Source: JAAXKN01 sp050259615 (GTDB lineage: Bacteria; Bacteroidota; Ignavibacteria; Ignavibacteriales; SURF-24). From it: a stretch of 64,000 bases of DNA. A program made the translations under genes and the position numbers. Under the pieces are notes generated by a model, which was not told the origin of the DNA, searched no databases, and saw nothing but the letters and a program-made list of their open reading frames with translations. This document shows, piece by piece, positions 36,214-45,810 of the stretch (its first letter is position 1; each line of letters starts with the position of its first letter). Where the stretch lies: contig JBLNAZ010000101.1 of assembly GCA_050259615.1 (NCBI GenBank), positions 56,088 to 120,087 on the forward strand, given 5' to 3'.

Positions 36214-36249
36214 CAAAAAAAAGAGGCAGGTTAATTGCCTGCCTCTTTA
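36214..36249 (-). terminator. Terminator between PorV-like and CheW-like genes
   Basis: An 11-bp inverted repeat (36220-36230 with 36238-36248, loop of 7) reads on the minus strand into a run of eight Ts, so it mainly ends the cheW transcript. The plus-strand T run is short. Confidence 0.85.
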
Positions 36250-36281
36250 CTATATTCTTCCTGGTTATTTATTTTTCCTAA

Positions 36282-37481
36282 TTACTTCTTTTTCTTCCCG
36301 TCAGTTTCTTCAAGTTTCTCGGTCTCTTCACGTGAAAGTACTTTGTCGGGATCAAGCAGTATTACAAGTTCATCTTCAACCTTTGCAACAGAAGTAATAT
36401 AATCTGCATTTTTACCTACTGCAAGCGTCGGAGGCGGAACTAGAAGACTTTCCGGAATCCTCAGAACCTCTTTTACTGCATCTACTATAAAACCGATCGT
36501 CTTACCCGCTAACTCAACAATTATGATCCTTGTATCTTTGTCGTATTCCCGGGGCGGCATTTTTACTTTTTTACGCAGATTTATAACTGGAATAACCGAT
36601 CCCCTCAGGTTAATTACCCCTTCAATAAACCCGGGAGCCCTTGGAACTCTGGTAATCTCTGTCATACGGTTGATCTCTTTTATCCTTTTAATATCAACCC
36701 CATAGCATTCCTTACCAAGATTAAATCCAACAAGCTGAATAATAGACTCATGCTGTTTCGTATCCTGAACCTTTGCATCCTGGACTATTGCATCCTGAGG
36801 CTGGCCGACTGCTGGTTTATTAACTTCCAATTTCTTTTCTTCCTGCTTTGCACTTTCGGCCGGCAGACTTAGAGCAGAAGGTTTTTCACCCGCAGTTTTG
36901 CTTTCAGTAACCTTGGTCTGAGGAGCTTCAGCACTTGGTTTACTCATTTTCTCCTCTTCTTCTATCTGCGAACGGGTCAGCATGCTTTCGTCTCTTAACA
37001 CCTCTGCAATAAGAGCCTGCCTGAAAGCTTCGGCAGGATCAATTTCCGGCTCCTTAAACTCCTCTTTTTCAGCCATGGATTCATTTATAAGTTCCTCTGC
37101 TGCGCCATCAGGGCTTTCATTCTTAAGAGGGTTATCCTTGTATTCCGTAATCCATGGGTCTGCTGTTTCCTCCGTGGCATCATGTTCAACAGTACTTCTG
37201 AACTCCTGAATCTCAACAGATCCTTCAACTTCTTCAATATCCTGAGACATATCGAGTAGAACTTCAGAAGGATTTCTGAAATCCTCTAACGGAGAATCCG
37301 GGGCGTTATTTATCTCCTCAGTAATTTCCGCAATTATTTGCTTGTCAATATCCTCAATTATCTGTTCCTTTGGAGCGCTTTTTTCGGATGTAAGCTCATC
37401 AAAGTTCTGCTCCGGAGAATCACCATTTTCCTGCAGTTTTTTTTCTTTTTCAATTTTTCTGAGTTTAAGAATATTAATCAT
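36282..37481 (-). CDS. CheW-domain protein with long acidic N-terminal extension
   Basis: The 399-residue protein has a normal CheW domain at about 243-385 (LVGFNLGKECYGVDIKRIKEINRM, VINLRGSVIPVINLRKK, IGFIVDAVKEVLRI). It couples chemoreceptors to CheA kinase. Upstream of it lies a 240-residue stretch rich in Glu, Ala, Pro and Ser, predicted to be disordered; this is about twice the length of an ordinary CheW (about 150-170). It lies 31 bases downstream of an ExeA-like ATPase and no other chemotaxis gene is in the window. The long extension may link or sequester a partner; this is inference. The terminator lies downstream. Confidence 0.85.
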   Translation of the reverse strand: MINILKLRKIEKEKKLQENGDSPEQNFDELTSEKSAPKEQIIEDIDKQIIAEITEEINNAPDSPLEDFRNPSEVLLDMSQDIEEVEGSVEIQEFRSTVEHDATEETADPWITEYKDNPLKNESPDGAAEELINESMAEKEEFKEPEIDPAEAFRQALIAEVLRDESMLTRSQIEEEEKMSKPSAEAPQTKVTESKTAGEKPSALSLPAESAKQEEKKLEVNKPAVGQPQDAIVQDAKVQDTKQHESIIQLVGFNLGKECYGVDIKRIKEINRMTEITRVPRAPGFIEGVINLRGSVIPVINLRKKVKMPPREYDKDTRIIIVELAGKTIGFIVDAVKEVLRIPESLLVPPPTLAVGKNADYITSVAKVEDELVILLDPDKVLSREETEKLEETDGKKKK

Positions 37482-37512
37482 ACGTCAAAAATTCCCGCTT
37501 GTGTTTAAGAAA

Positions 37513-38379
37513 TTATTCTCTGACAGCAGCTGTCTCATGCTTTTCAACAGCGGTTTCTGAAAGGCTGTCTTCAAAATACAGTATTGATTTGGCTGCAGCT
37601 TCCACGTCATTTGAATCCACTTTATTCTTTTCGTGTGTCATGGCTTCCATCATCGAAAAAGCCGCCAGGTGGTTTACCGGCCTTGGGTATCCCCCTGTAA
37701 TCTGATGAATTTTCAGGATAGCCTCAGGGCTGAAAATACTCCCGCCTTCAAGACCCGCCACTCTTAAGCGGTGAGAAATGTAGCTATCCACCTCTTCAGC
37801 TCTAAGAGGATTAAGTGTAATTGTAAAGCGTACTCTTTGAAGGAATGCTCTGTGGGTTTTCTTTTTTAACTTCTTTAAGAGTTCCTGCTGGCCCATGAGA
37901 ATAATTGAAATCAGATTCTGCTCATCAGTCTGATAATTGCTCAGAAGCCTCAGCTCTTCAAAAATTTTTGTACCCGGAATTACCTGTGCTTCATCAATTA
38001 AGACCACGGGATACTTATTCTCTAAAAACAGATTCACTAAACCTTCCTGAAGGGCTTTTACCAGCAGTGATTTCGTATGAGGAGCCTTATCCTCAAAGAG
38101 CTGCGAATAAATCTCACGCAGCAGCGCTGTGGGTGACATGACAGGATTTATTATCCATGCAACCCTGAAGTTTTCTTCAGGCAGACTATCCACCAGGTAA
38201 CGCGAAAGCACAGTTTTACCTGAACCCACTTCACCTGTGATCATTCCAAACTCATGCTGTTCAATTGCCATTTTCATCCATTCAATGGCTGAAGCATGCG
38301 GAGTGCTTAAATATAAAAACTTTGGATCCGGCGTAATGCCGAAAGGATTAACTTTCAGATTAAAGTATTCCCAGTACAT
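37513..38379 (-). CDS. ExeA-type AAA ATPase
   Basis: The 288-residue protein has the ExeA/GspA family layout: an N-terminal NPFGITPDPKFLY motif (about 12-24), Walker A GEVGSGKTV (about 50-58), Walker B VVLIDEAQVI (about 125-134) and a sensor-like SIILMGQQELLKKL. A C-terminal helical domain runs to 288. Family members assist assembly of secretion or pilus multimers, or act in transposition, through cycles of ATP hydrolysis. Here it is upstream of a CheW-domain gene with which it is probably cotranscribed. An AGGTGG ribosome-binding site precedes the ATG. No secretin or pilus gene lies nearby, so its role is open. Confidence 0.87.
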   Translation of the reverse strand: MYWEYFNLKVNPFGITPDPKFLYLSTPHASAIEWMKMAIEQHEFGMITGEVGSGKTVLSRYLVDSLPEENFRVAWIINPVMSPTALLREIYSQLFEDKAPHTKSLLVKALQEGLVNLFLENKYPVVLIDEAQVIPGTKIFEELRLLSNYQTDEQNLISIILMGQQELLKKLKKKTHRAFLQRVRFTITLNPLRAEEVDSYISHRLRVAGLEGGSIFSPEAILKIHQITGGYPRPVNHLAAFSMMEAMTHEKNKVDSNDVEAAAKSILYFEDSLSETAVEKHETAAVRE

Positions 38380-38495
38380 TCCACCTCAGTAAATAGTTAA
38401 ATAAGTTGCAATTCTTAATATTTTCATCCTTTTCCGGATAAATTACCTTCCAAAATATAACATTCCATTTTATTATCGGAAAAAGAAAAATAAAA

Positions 38496-41306
38496 TTAAG
38501 TTTTTTCTCCTAAAATGAGTGCAACCGGGAAATGACTGAAAATGTCTTTTGCCATAAAAAGATTCTGAGATGGGGATTTTCCAGGTTTTGTGAGTTTTTC
38601 ACCTGTAAACGCATTTTTCCAGATACCGACTTCCCGGGGCAGATCGATCATTGTATCTCCCCAGACCTCGCCCAAAGGCAGCTCCCCTTCCTTTACAAAT
38701 TCCGTCAGCAGACGCGGGGCTGCAATTACAGCCCATCTGGTTTTAAGTTTTCTTGCAAAGGTTATCAGATTATTGCCCAGTCGGCCTCCGGTACTTACAG
38801 GCACGTATTGTCCGTCAAGAAAGAGCTCCGTGTTCTCATTTCTCGCCTTTAAGGCCTGGTGCATCAGGTACATTTTTACCCTGCCATCTGACATTGAATT
38901 TAATATCTTGCTTATGTATCCTGCTTTGTCTTTTTCAGAGTTATTTCTCATCTCCTCAAGTAAGTTTCTCCTCATATTGAAATCCACCGGGCGGCGGTTG
39001 TCAGGATCAACCAGTGACAGATCCCACAATTCTGTTCCCTGGTAAACATCAGGCACGCCTGGCGAGGCAAGCTTTATGAGAACCTGGCTGAGCGAATTTA
39101 ACATTCCGTAGAAAGCTATTTTCTTCTGGAATGCAGGGAAATCTATCAGGAAGTGATTTCCATCTGCAGGAGTAAGAATTTTTCCAACGAACTCAGTATA
39201 AGCTTGTTCATAAGCTTCATCCGGCTTTATCCATGCTGTATGAACTTTGGCTTCACGGATAGCTTTTACGATGTATTCCTTTACGCGTTCTGTGTAGGAT
39301 GAAACATTTGCATGTTCAAACGGGTATGATCCAATCAGCGTCTGATAAAGGAAATATTCATCGTTTCTATCAGGTATGGCTTCTCCGTTTAAGCTGCCTT
39401 TCATTGGACTGTTCAGCCTGTTCCAGGTATTTAGCTTCTCTTCCCATTCCTCAGGTAATTCTGAAAGTACGTTTATCCTTGCTCTTACGTCCTCTCCGCG
39501 TTTGGTATCGTGAGTGGAAGTGGCATTCATAGAGTAGGGCCACAGACCGGATCTTTTCTGGCAGTAATTGTGGAATTCATCCGTGGAAATTCCAAAACGC
39601 CCGGGGTTACCTCCCACTTCATTCATTGATATCAGTCTGTTGTATACATAGAGAGCCGTGTCCTCAAATCCCTTTGCCATCAAAGGGCCTGTAAGCTGCT
39701 GAAATTTCATTACAAAGTCGAGCGCAATTTTTTTCTGCTCTTCTGTAAAATGCTCCCTGAAGCTGAGCATAAGAAGGTTACATATGTAATTGAACTCATG
39801 CGAAAGCCTCGGATTTATCCTGGATACCCTGCGGAAAAGATCCTCCAGATATTTTTTATCCCTTTCGGTGTAGTTTTCTGCATTGATATAAGTCCTGTAT
39901 ATCGGGAAGTAAGTCAGTACCTCCTCGAGTGCTCTTTTAAGTCCGTGCATAGTAATATCAATTCCGTACCTGTCGATACTTGAAACTGCTTCTACCAGAA
40001 ATGCCAGGCGTTCCACCTCGCCTGCCATGCGGGTTTGAATAATAAGCCTTTTTTTCTCAGCCACTATTCTTTCGTACGGAGCCGTCAGACCTGAGAACCT
40101 GTGATAAATACCTGTAATGGCCCGCTCATTTTCTTTCTTTATAAAAATGCCGTTTACATAGTTCACAAACTCATAGCCCGTTGTTCCCTCGATTGGCCAC
40201 TCGGTTGGAAGCTCCTCTTCAAGCTCAAGGATTTTTTCTACTACAAGATAATTATCCTGCACGCGTCCCCTCAGCCTTTTAAGATATGCAGTAGGATCAT
40301 AAAGGCCGTCGACGTGATCTATCCTTAAGCCGTCAATCTTTCCGTCGCCTGTAAGCTTTAGAATCAACGTATGAATACGGTTAAAGACATCCTCGTTTTC
40401 CATTTTAAGCGAGATAAGGCTGCTGATATTAAAAAACCTCCTGTAGTTGATCTCTTCATTTGCCACTTTCCAGTACGCAAGCCTGAAATGCTGCTCATTT
40501 AAAAGTTTTTCAAGCATGTTGAAACTTTCAGGGATGCCTTTTCTTCCATTATAGATTCTCATGTTTTCATCAATAAACTCTTTTATAACATCGTTGCCCG
40601 TATAGAGTTCATACAGCATCCCCTTTACAAACTTAATCTGTGAATATCTTTCATCCATCTCCTCTGAAGTAGGAAGAGAGCGCAGGATGTAAAGGACGGC
40701 CAGATATTTAATAACGTCAGGATCGTTTTTACCCAGCTTATTCTGAAGGTTCGGCATTCTGAATGAAAGAATGTCGGAGTAGGATTCCATTTTCAGAGGG
40801 AATCTGTTGTCGTAGTAATAAACGCTGAAGCCTTCCGATTCGTATTTTAATACCAGTTCGCCATCTTCAAGAACTTCCTGAAAAAATTTTCCGAGAAAGG
40901 GAGCCAGCACTCTTTCTTTTGCACTTGCATGGGGATGATTCCATTCAATGTCAAAAAAGTTGTAGAAACGTGAGTTTGGGCCGTTCTCCAGAAGGTCAAC
41001 TATCATCTGGTTTTCAGCCGAGTATGACATGTGGTTCGGGACAACATCCTGCAGCCACCCCATTTTATATTTTTTATACTCTTCAACAAGTTTATCAAAA
41101 TCCTCCTCTGTTCCGAGCTCAGGATTAAGCTGGTTCGGGTCCACGGCATCATATCCGTGCATGCTGCCCTTTACTGCTTTGGTAATGGGTGAAGAATATA
41201 TGTCCGAAATTCCAAGTTCGGACAGATACCGTACAATTTCCTTTGTGTCATTAAATGTAAAAGTTGAGTTAAGCTGTAACCTGTAGGTAGATCTTGGGAT
41301 ATGCAT
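38496..41306 (-). CDS. treY: Malto-oligosyltrehalose synthase
   Basis: TreY converts the reducing end of a maltodextrin to a terminal trehalose unit by intramolecular transglucosylation. The 936-residue protein has the GH13 barrel with STYRLQLNSTFTF at the start, DVVPNHMSY, the catalytic nucleophile in GLRIDHVDG (Asp330) and the Glu in VEKILELEE. Near the C-terminus is PGVPDVYQGTELWD. Length is normal for TreY (about 700-950, variable). The start is ATG 41306 with a GAGG site. It is downstream of treZ and the GH57 gene, the partners that trim and release trehalose. Two hairpins lie in the 176-base gap upstream. Confidence 0.93.
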   Translation of the reverse strand: MHIPRSTYRLQLNSTFTFNDTKEIVRYLSELGISDIYSSPITKAVKGSMHGYDAVDPNQLNPELGTEEDFDKLVEEYKKYKMGWLQDVVPNHMSYSAENQMIVDLLENGPNSRFYNFFDIEWNHPHASAKERVLAPFLGKFFQEVLEDGELVLKYESEGFSVYYYDNRFPLKMESYSDILSFRMPNLQNKLGKNDPDVIKYLAVLYILRSLPTSEEMDERYSQIKFVKGMLYELYTGNDVIKEFIDENMRIYNGRKGIPESFNMLEKLLNEQHFRLAYWKVANEEINYRRFFNISSLISLKMENEDVFNRIHTLILKLTGDGKIDGLRIDHVDGLYDPTAYLKRLRGRVQDNYLVVEKILELEEELPTEWPIEGTTGYEFVNYVNGIFIKKENERAITGIYHRFSGLTAPYERIVAEKKRLIIQTRMAGEVERLAFLVEAVSSIDRYGIDITMHGLKRALEEVLTYFPIYRTYINAENYTERDKKYLEDLFRRVSRINPRLSHEFNYICNLLMLSFREHFTEEQKKIALDFVMKFQQLTGPLMAKGFEDTALYVYNRLISMNEVGGNPGRFGISTDEFHNYCQKRSGLWPYSMNATSTHDTKRGEDVRARINVLSELPEEWEEKLNTWNRLNSPMKGSLNGEAIPDRNDEYFLYQTLIGSYPFEHANVSSYTERVKEYIVKAIREAKVHTAWIKPDEAYEQAYTEFVGKILTPADGNHFLIDFPAFQKKIAFYGMLNSLSQVLIKLASPGVPDVYQGTELWDLSLVDPDNRRPVDFNMRRNLLEEMRNNSEKDKAGYISKILNSMSDGRVKMYLMHQALKARNENTELFLDGQYVPVSTGGRLGNNLITFARKLKTRWAVIAAPRLLTEFVKEGELPLGEVWGDTMIDLPREVGIWKNAFTGEKLTKPGKSPSQNLFMAKDIFSHFPVALILGEKT

Positions 41307-41325
41307 TTTCGCTAGCCTCGCTTTG

Positions 41326-41451
41326 GCATAAAGCGCTCTTGTGGCTTTATGCTGTTATAGTTACAAAGTAGGTTATTTATAAGGCGGAAGACTTCAGCTA
41401 CTAAAGACTTTAGCGCAGCTAAAGATTTCAGTAATTAAAGGCTTCCGTCTT
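41326..41451 (-). promoter_or_regulatory. Intercistronic hairpins between the GH57 gene and treY
   Basis: Three stem-loops lie in the 176-base spacer: 41326-41334 with 41344-41352 (9 bp, perfect), an outer 10-bp stem 41381-41390 with 41442-41451 (one G-T pair), and an inner 7-bp stem 41408-41414 with 41418-41424. No strong T tract follows, so these look like processing or attenuation structures rather than a terminator. Confidence 0.55.
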
Positions 41452-41482
41452 TATTATCACGCGCAACAGAACAAGTTTATGC

Positions 41483-43912
41483 TCATTCCAGCTTTATCTG
41501 CATTTCTTTTTCGAGCTCTTTGAAATTTTCCATCCATTTCTGGGCGTATTGAGTTCCCTTTTTGGCTTTCGATTTCATTGTGTGCAGGTTATCCTGCCCC
41601 ATATAGAAAAGAATGTTCTGTGCCTTCCACAAATTCAGGTCGAGTCCAATGCGGTGCATTGAAATCAGGTCGTCTGCCATCTCGTTCATAAGATTCGTAT
41701 CCGTGGGGTTATCAGCCATCTTCTCTGCCAGCTTATTAATCCGCCTGGAAGCCATATAGCTTAAGCGCGGAACATCAATGGGGATAGACCATTTTTTAGC
41801 CTCACCAGAAAGTTTCTGTAGTTTTTCGTGATCCATCGGCTCTTTTTTCTGCAGTATTTTCAATATATCCATATTTATTACAAACTCCACGGCTGTTGAA
41901 ATTGCCTTTGGAAGAGGCAGCCTTGCATCCAGAAGTGCCTGCATAAGCGGGTAATGGTTTTCGTAAATCTGGCGGAATGAGAACTCTATTTCTTCCAGAG
42001 TCTTCCGCATAATTATGTTAAACACTTTCCGGCTTTCATCCTTAAAAAGGTGCCATAAGGTATAGTTGTGAGTGCCGAAGTGTTTATCCAGGAGGAGCAC
42101 AATTTCAACGATGTTCATTTTTTGGAAAGCCTCTACCAGCTCAGCCTTCATCCGGTTATAATCTTCCTCTCCCTGAAACTCCCTTACACCTCCGTTTACA
42201 ATCTGATCACCGAAATGTATAACCGCATATGAAACAAGATAGTCCTCCAGCGTAATGTTCGAATGCATGAGTGCCCTTCCTATAATCATTCTCTGCTTTC
42301 CGGCATCAAATCTTTCATTTGCTTCATCTGAAACCCTGTAGCTGAACATTTCAATATCCTCTCCATCCTTGTTCTCCACAAAAAGAGTCTTGATCGCATA
42401 ATGGGCTGCAACTCTGAGCATATCGATAAATGCGGGTTTAACATACATTTCATATGTCTTGCCCCCATTCTGTACTTCAGGAATATTGCTGGGGGCTTTT
42501 TCAAGCCTTAGGATAAATTCAGCTTCCAGGTCAGGTCCGCCAAGTTCCTTTGCAAGCTGAATTGCCCGGCCGGCATACATAATAACCTGCACAGTCTCAA
42601 TACCCGAGATCTCGTCAAAAAACCAGCCGCAGCTTGTGTACATTAAAAGAGCATGGCGTTCCATCTCGAGCAGTTTCAGTATTCTTGTTTTCTTTTTTTC
42701 ATTAAGGACATTTGAAGCAAAAGACGAGAAGAAACGGTTAAGGTTTTCAGGACTTCTGTCCAGAATCACATTGATGTAATCGTCTCTGAGCTTCCAGGGG
42801 GCTTCTGTAAAATCAGCGACATCTTTCTCGTAGAATTCAATGAGTGAATCCCTCAGCCAGTCCAGAGCTTCTCTTAACGGGGCTCTCCACTCCTGGTCCC
42901 AGCCCGGGCGCCCCGTGTTGCATCCGCAGTTACTGCGCCATCTTTCAATTCCATGTATGCAGCTCCATGAAGTGTCCTCAATAATTTCTACTTCATGCGC
43001 CGGAGGAAATTTCTCCAGAAATTCACCGTAAACGGTTATCCTGGCTATATTATTGGTTTCAATATAATTTAAGCAGTATGCAAGGGCCATATCGCCGTGT
43101 TTTGCATGGTGGCCGTATGTTTCCCCGTCAGTTGCAATATTTGCCAGCTGAGGAGAGTCATCTTCCCTGAAAGTGCCGGCGAGCCTGTTTGCCAGGTTTT
43201 CCCCGTTTTTCAAAAGATCCCCGAAAGCCAGTTCCTGGGAGATCGGACCGTCATAGAAAAACAAATTGATTGTCCTGCCTGAAGGAAGCCTGCAAAGGTA
43301 AGCCATCTTTGGGTCAATGGAAGCGTTACTGACATCCGTCCACTCTTCAGAATCTATCGGCTTAATGCGTTTTGCCTGCCTGGGAGCCAGAATTGTAAAC
43401 TTAATTCCAAACTCGGCAAGAATGTCCAGCGTTTCATTGTCAACTGCTGTCTCTGCCAGCCACATCCCTTCCGGGTCACGCCCGAAGCGGTGCTTGAAAT
43501 CAGCAATGCCCCAGATTACCTGTGTACGTTTGTCGTTCGTGTTGGAAAGCGGCATAATCATATGATTGTAAACCTGTGCAATAGCTGAACCGTGGCCTGA
43601 ATATAGCTCCCTGCTTTCTATGTCAGCCTGTAATATGCTCTGATATGCATCGGGCGAATGCTTCTCCAGCCATGAAAGAAGCGTAGGACCAAAGTTAAAA
43701 CTGATTTTTGAGTAATTATTAACAATATTCAGGACCGTACCATCTCCGGCCTGAATGCGGGCAGCCGTATTGGGGCTATAGCATTCGGCATTAATTCTTT
43801 CATTCCAGTCACGGTACGGGTAAGCTGAATCCTGCACTTCTATTTCCTCGAGCCAGGGGTTCTCTCTTGGCGGCTGATAAAAATGACCGTGTATACAAAC
43901 GTATCTTTCCAT
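41483..43912 (-). CDS. GH57 family glycoside hydrolase (DUF3536-type)
   Basis: The 809-residue protein is a GH57 alpha-glucan enzyme of the DUF3536 type. The N-terminus has the family HGHFYQPPRENPW motif (8-20). The GMWLAETAVD segment holds Glu154, the probable nucleophile, and a later TDGETYGHHAKHGD motif supplies active-site acids. The C-terminal half (about 400-809) is helical and includes the DUF3536 domain. GH57 relatives are alpha-amylases, amylopullulanases or branching enzymes, and the exact reaction cannot be read off. It lies 14 bases downstream of treZ, which points to action on maltodextrins or glycogen feeding the trehalose pathway. A GGAG site precedes its ATG. Confidence 0.85.
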   Translation of the reverse strand: MERYVCIHGHFYQPPRENPWLEEIEVQDSAYPYRDWNERINAECYSPNTAARIQAGDGTVLNIVNNYSKISFNFGPTLLSWLEKHSPDAYQSILQADIESRELYSGHGSAIAQVYNHMIMPLSNTNDKRTQVIWGIADFKHRFGRDPEGMWLAETAVDNETLDILAEFGIKFTILAPRQAKRIKPIDSEEWTDVSNASIDPKMAYLCRLPSGRTINLFFYDGPISQELAFGDLLKNGENLANRLAGTFREDDSPQLANIATDGETYGHHAKHGDMALAYCLNYIETNNIARITVYGEFLEKFPPAHEVEIIEDTSWSCIHGIERWRSNCGCNTGRPGWDQEWRAPLREALDWLRDSLIEFYEKDVADFTEAPWKLRDDYINVILDRSPENLNRFFSSFASNVLNEKKKTRILKLLEMERHALLMYTSCGWFFDEISGIETVQVIMYAGRAIQLAKELGGPDLEAEFILRLEKAPSNIPEVQNGGKTYEMYVKPAFIDMLRVAAHYAIKTLFVENKDGEDIEMFSYRVSDEANERFDAGKQRMIIGRALMHSNITLEDYLVSYAVIHFGDQIVNGGVREFQGEEDYNRMKAELVEAFQKMNIVEIVLLLDKHFGTHNYTLWHLFKDESRKVFNIIMRKTLEEIEFSFRQIYENHYPLMQALLDARLPLPKAISTAVEFVINMDILKILQKKEPMDHEKLQKLSGEAKKWSIPIDVPRLSYMASRRINKLAEKMADNPTDTNLMNEMADDLISMHRIGLDLNLWKAQNILFYMGQDNLHTMKSKAKKGTQYAQKWMENFKELEKEMQIKLE

Positions 43913-43926
43913 AAATTCTCCTTTAA

Positions 43927-45759
43927 TTATCCTTTCATTTCCAATTCATATAGAGCGAAGCTGAATTCCTTAATTGTAACATCCTGTTTCTTATCTAATC
44001 TTTCCGGCATTGAGGAGCCTTTGCCCAACCATTTGCCCCCGGAGGAATCTAATACTTTTTTCCATCTGCCTTTAGCTGCAGGTGCAAAGGCGGTAACTTC
44101 CATTTCATTAAAATTCATTATTAAGTAAACCCCGCTTTCACGTTTCCACCTGTGGAAAAATATCACTTTCTCCTCTTCAAGTGCTGTGACGTTCATATCA
44201 TTCCTCTCGAAATTCTTCAGTGCCGGCAGAGCATTTCTCAGCCTTATAAGTTCCCTGTAGAATTCGAGCATCACGCCGTGTTTGCCTTCACGCCTTGTAT
44301 TCCATTTTAGTTTTGAATTCTCAAAGGTCACTTCACTCTGCGGGTCGGGCACTTCATCCTGCCACTGGAAAGCCCTGAACTCTCCTTTTCTCCCCTCCTG
44401 AACAGATTTTACAAGCACTGGATCAGAGTGGCTTACAAAATACTGAAACGGCGTATCTTCGGCGTATTCCTCTCCCATAAACAGCATCGGAATATAAGGC
44501 GACAACAGCATTACACCTGCAGCAAGCTTTGCGGCCTCAAAGGATACGAGGCTGCTCAGTCTTTCGCCAAAAGCCCTATTCCCAATCTGGTCGTGATTCT
44601 GTGTGCTGACGATAAACTGGAAAGTGGGTCTTCCGGAAGGATCATTCCCATGCCTTCTTTTGCGAAACCTTGAGTACTGCCCCGTATAGACATAGCTGCT
44701 TTTGAGGGCCTTGGCCATGTCGGAGACTTTGCCGAAATCCATATAGTATCCGGCATTCTCCCCCGTAAGAAGTGCGTGAAGTGCGTGATGAAAGTCGTCG
44801 TTCCACTGTGCGTCGCACCCGTAACCGCCCGCCTCCATGGGGTTAATTACCCTTACGTCATTCAAATCGCTTTCAAGTATGAGAAAATGCTTTCTTCCTT
44901 CAGTTTTTGACAGGTGGTCTGTAACTTCCGCCATTTCCTCAAGTATGTGTCTGGCACTGAAATCGTAAATACTGTGGATTGCATCCAGCCTGAGGGTATC
45001 CATGTGAAAATCCCTGAGCCAGTATAGCACATTTTCAATAAAGTAATTTCTTACGCCGTCGCTGTACTCCTCATCAAAATTAACAGCATCCCCCCACGGG
45101 GTTCTATATTTTGGAGTAAAGTAAGGCCCGTAGCTGTGCAGATAATTTCCCGCGGGACCTAAATGATTATAAACCACATCCAGTATTACTGCCAGGCCTT
45201 TATTGTGGCACACATCAATAAAATGCTTCAGCCCGTCTGCGCCTCCATATGAGCTTTGAACTGCAAAGGGGTAAACACCGTCGTACCCCCAGTTCCTCTC
45301 ACCCGGGTACTGCGAAACGGGCATTACTTCAATTGCCGTTATGCCAAGCTCCTTCAGATCATCCAGCCTCCCAATTGCAGCCTCGAAGGTCCCTTCATCG
45401 GTAAAGGTTCCGATGTGCACCTCATAGATTATGTAATTGGTTATTGGAATGCCTTCCCAGTTTTTGTCGCTCCATTTGAAAGACCTGTGGTCAATAATTT
45501 CAGAAGGACCATGTACGTCCTCCGGTTGAGAATATGATGCCGGATCGCTCCTTTCAGTTTCACCATCAATCCTGTAGAAATAATGCTGTCCCGGTTTTAT
45601 ATTTTCTGCGGCAGCCTTCCAGTAGTACTCTTCATCTCTTTGCATCGGTATAAATCTTTCTTCCCCATCCAGTATCTTAACTTCCATTTTTTCTGCCGTA
45701 GGGGACCAAACAACAAACTCACACTTTCCATCACCTGAATAGTCTGCACCAATTCTCAT
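43927..45759 (-). CDS. treZ: Malto-oligosyltrehalose trehalohydrolase
   Basis: TreZ cuts trehalose from malto-oligosyltrehalose. The 610-residue protein has an N-terminal CBM48-like domain (about 1-95) and a GH13 barrel with VYNHLGPAGNYLH, the nucleophile Asp259 in TLRLDAIHS, the acid Glu296 in LILESDLND and the QNHDQIGNR segment. Length is typical (about 560-620). An AGGTGA site precedes the ATG. It is directly upstream of the GH57 gene (14 bases) and downstream of treS (51 bases), so all four tre genes could form one transcript from 49.2 kb to 38.5 kb. Confidence 0.95.
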   Translation of the reverse strand: MRIGADYSGDGKCEFVVWSPTAEKMEVKILDGEERFIPMQRDEEYYWKAAAENIKPGQHYFYRIDGETERSDPASYSQPEDVHGPSEIIDHRSFKWSDKNWEGIPITNYIIYEVHIGTFTDEGTFEAAIGRLDDLKELGITAIEVMPVSQYPGERNWGYDGVYPFAVQSSYGGADGLKHFIDVCHNKGLAVILDVVYNHLGPAGNYLHSYGPYFTPKYRTPWGDAVNFDEEYSDGVRNYFIENVLYWLRDFHMDTLRLDAIHSIYDFSARHILEEMAEVTDHLSKTEGRKHFLILESDLNDVRVINPMEAGGYGCDAQWNDDFHHALHALLTGENAGYYMDFGKVSDMAKALKSSYVYTGQYSRFRKRRHGNDPSGRPTFQFIVSTQNHDQIGNRAFGERLSSLVSFEAAKLAAGVMLLSPYIPMLFMGEEYAEDTPFQYFVSHSDPVLVKSVQEGRKGEFRAFQWQDEVPDPQSEVTFENSKLKWNTRREGKHGVMLEFYRELIRLRNALPALKNFERNDMNVTALEEEKVIFFHRWKRESGVYLIMNFNEMEVTAFAPAAKGRWKKVLDSSGGKWLGKGSSMPERLDKKQDVTIKEFSFALYELEMKG

Positions 45760-45810
45760 AATTCACCTATTATATGTCATGAACTTAAACACCAACTTAT
45801 GCAGCATTTC

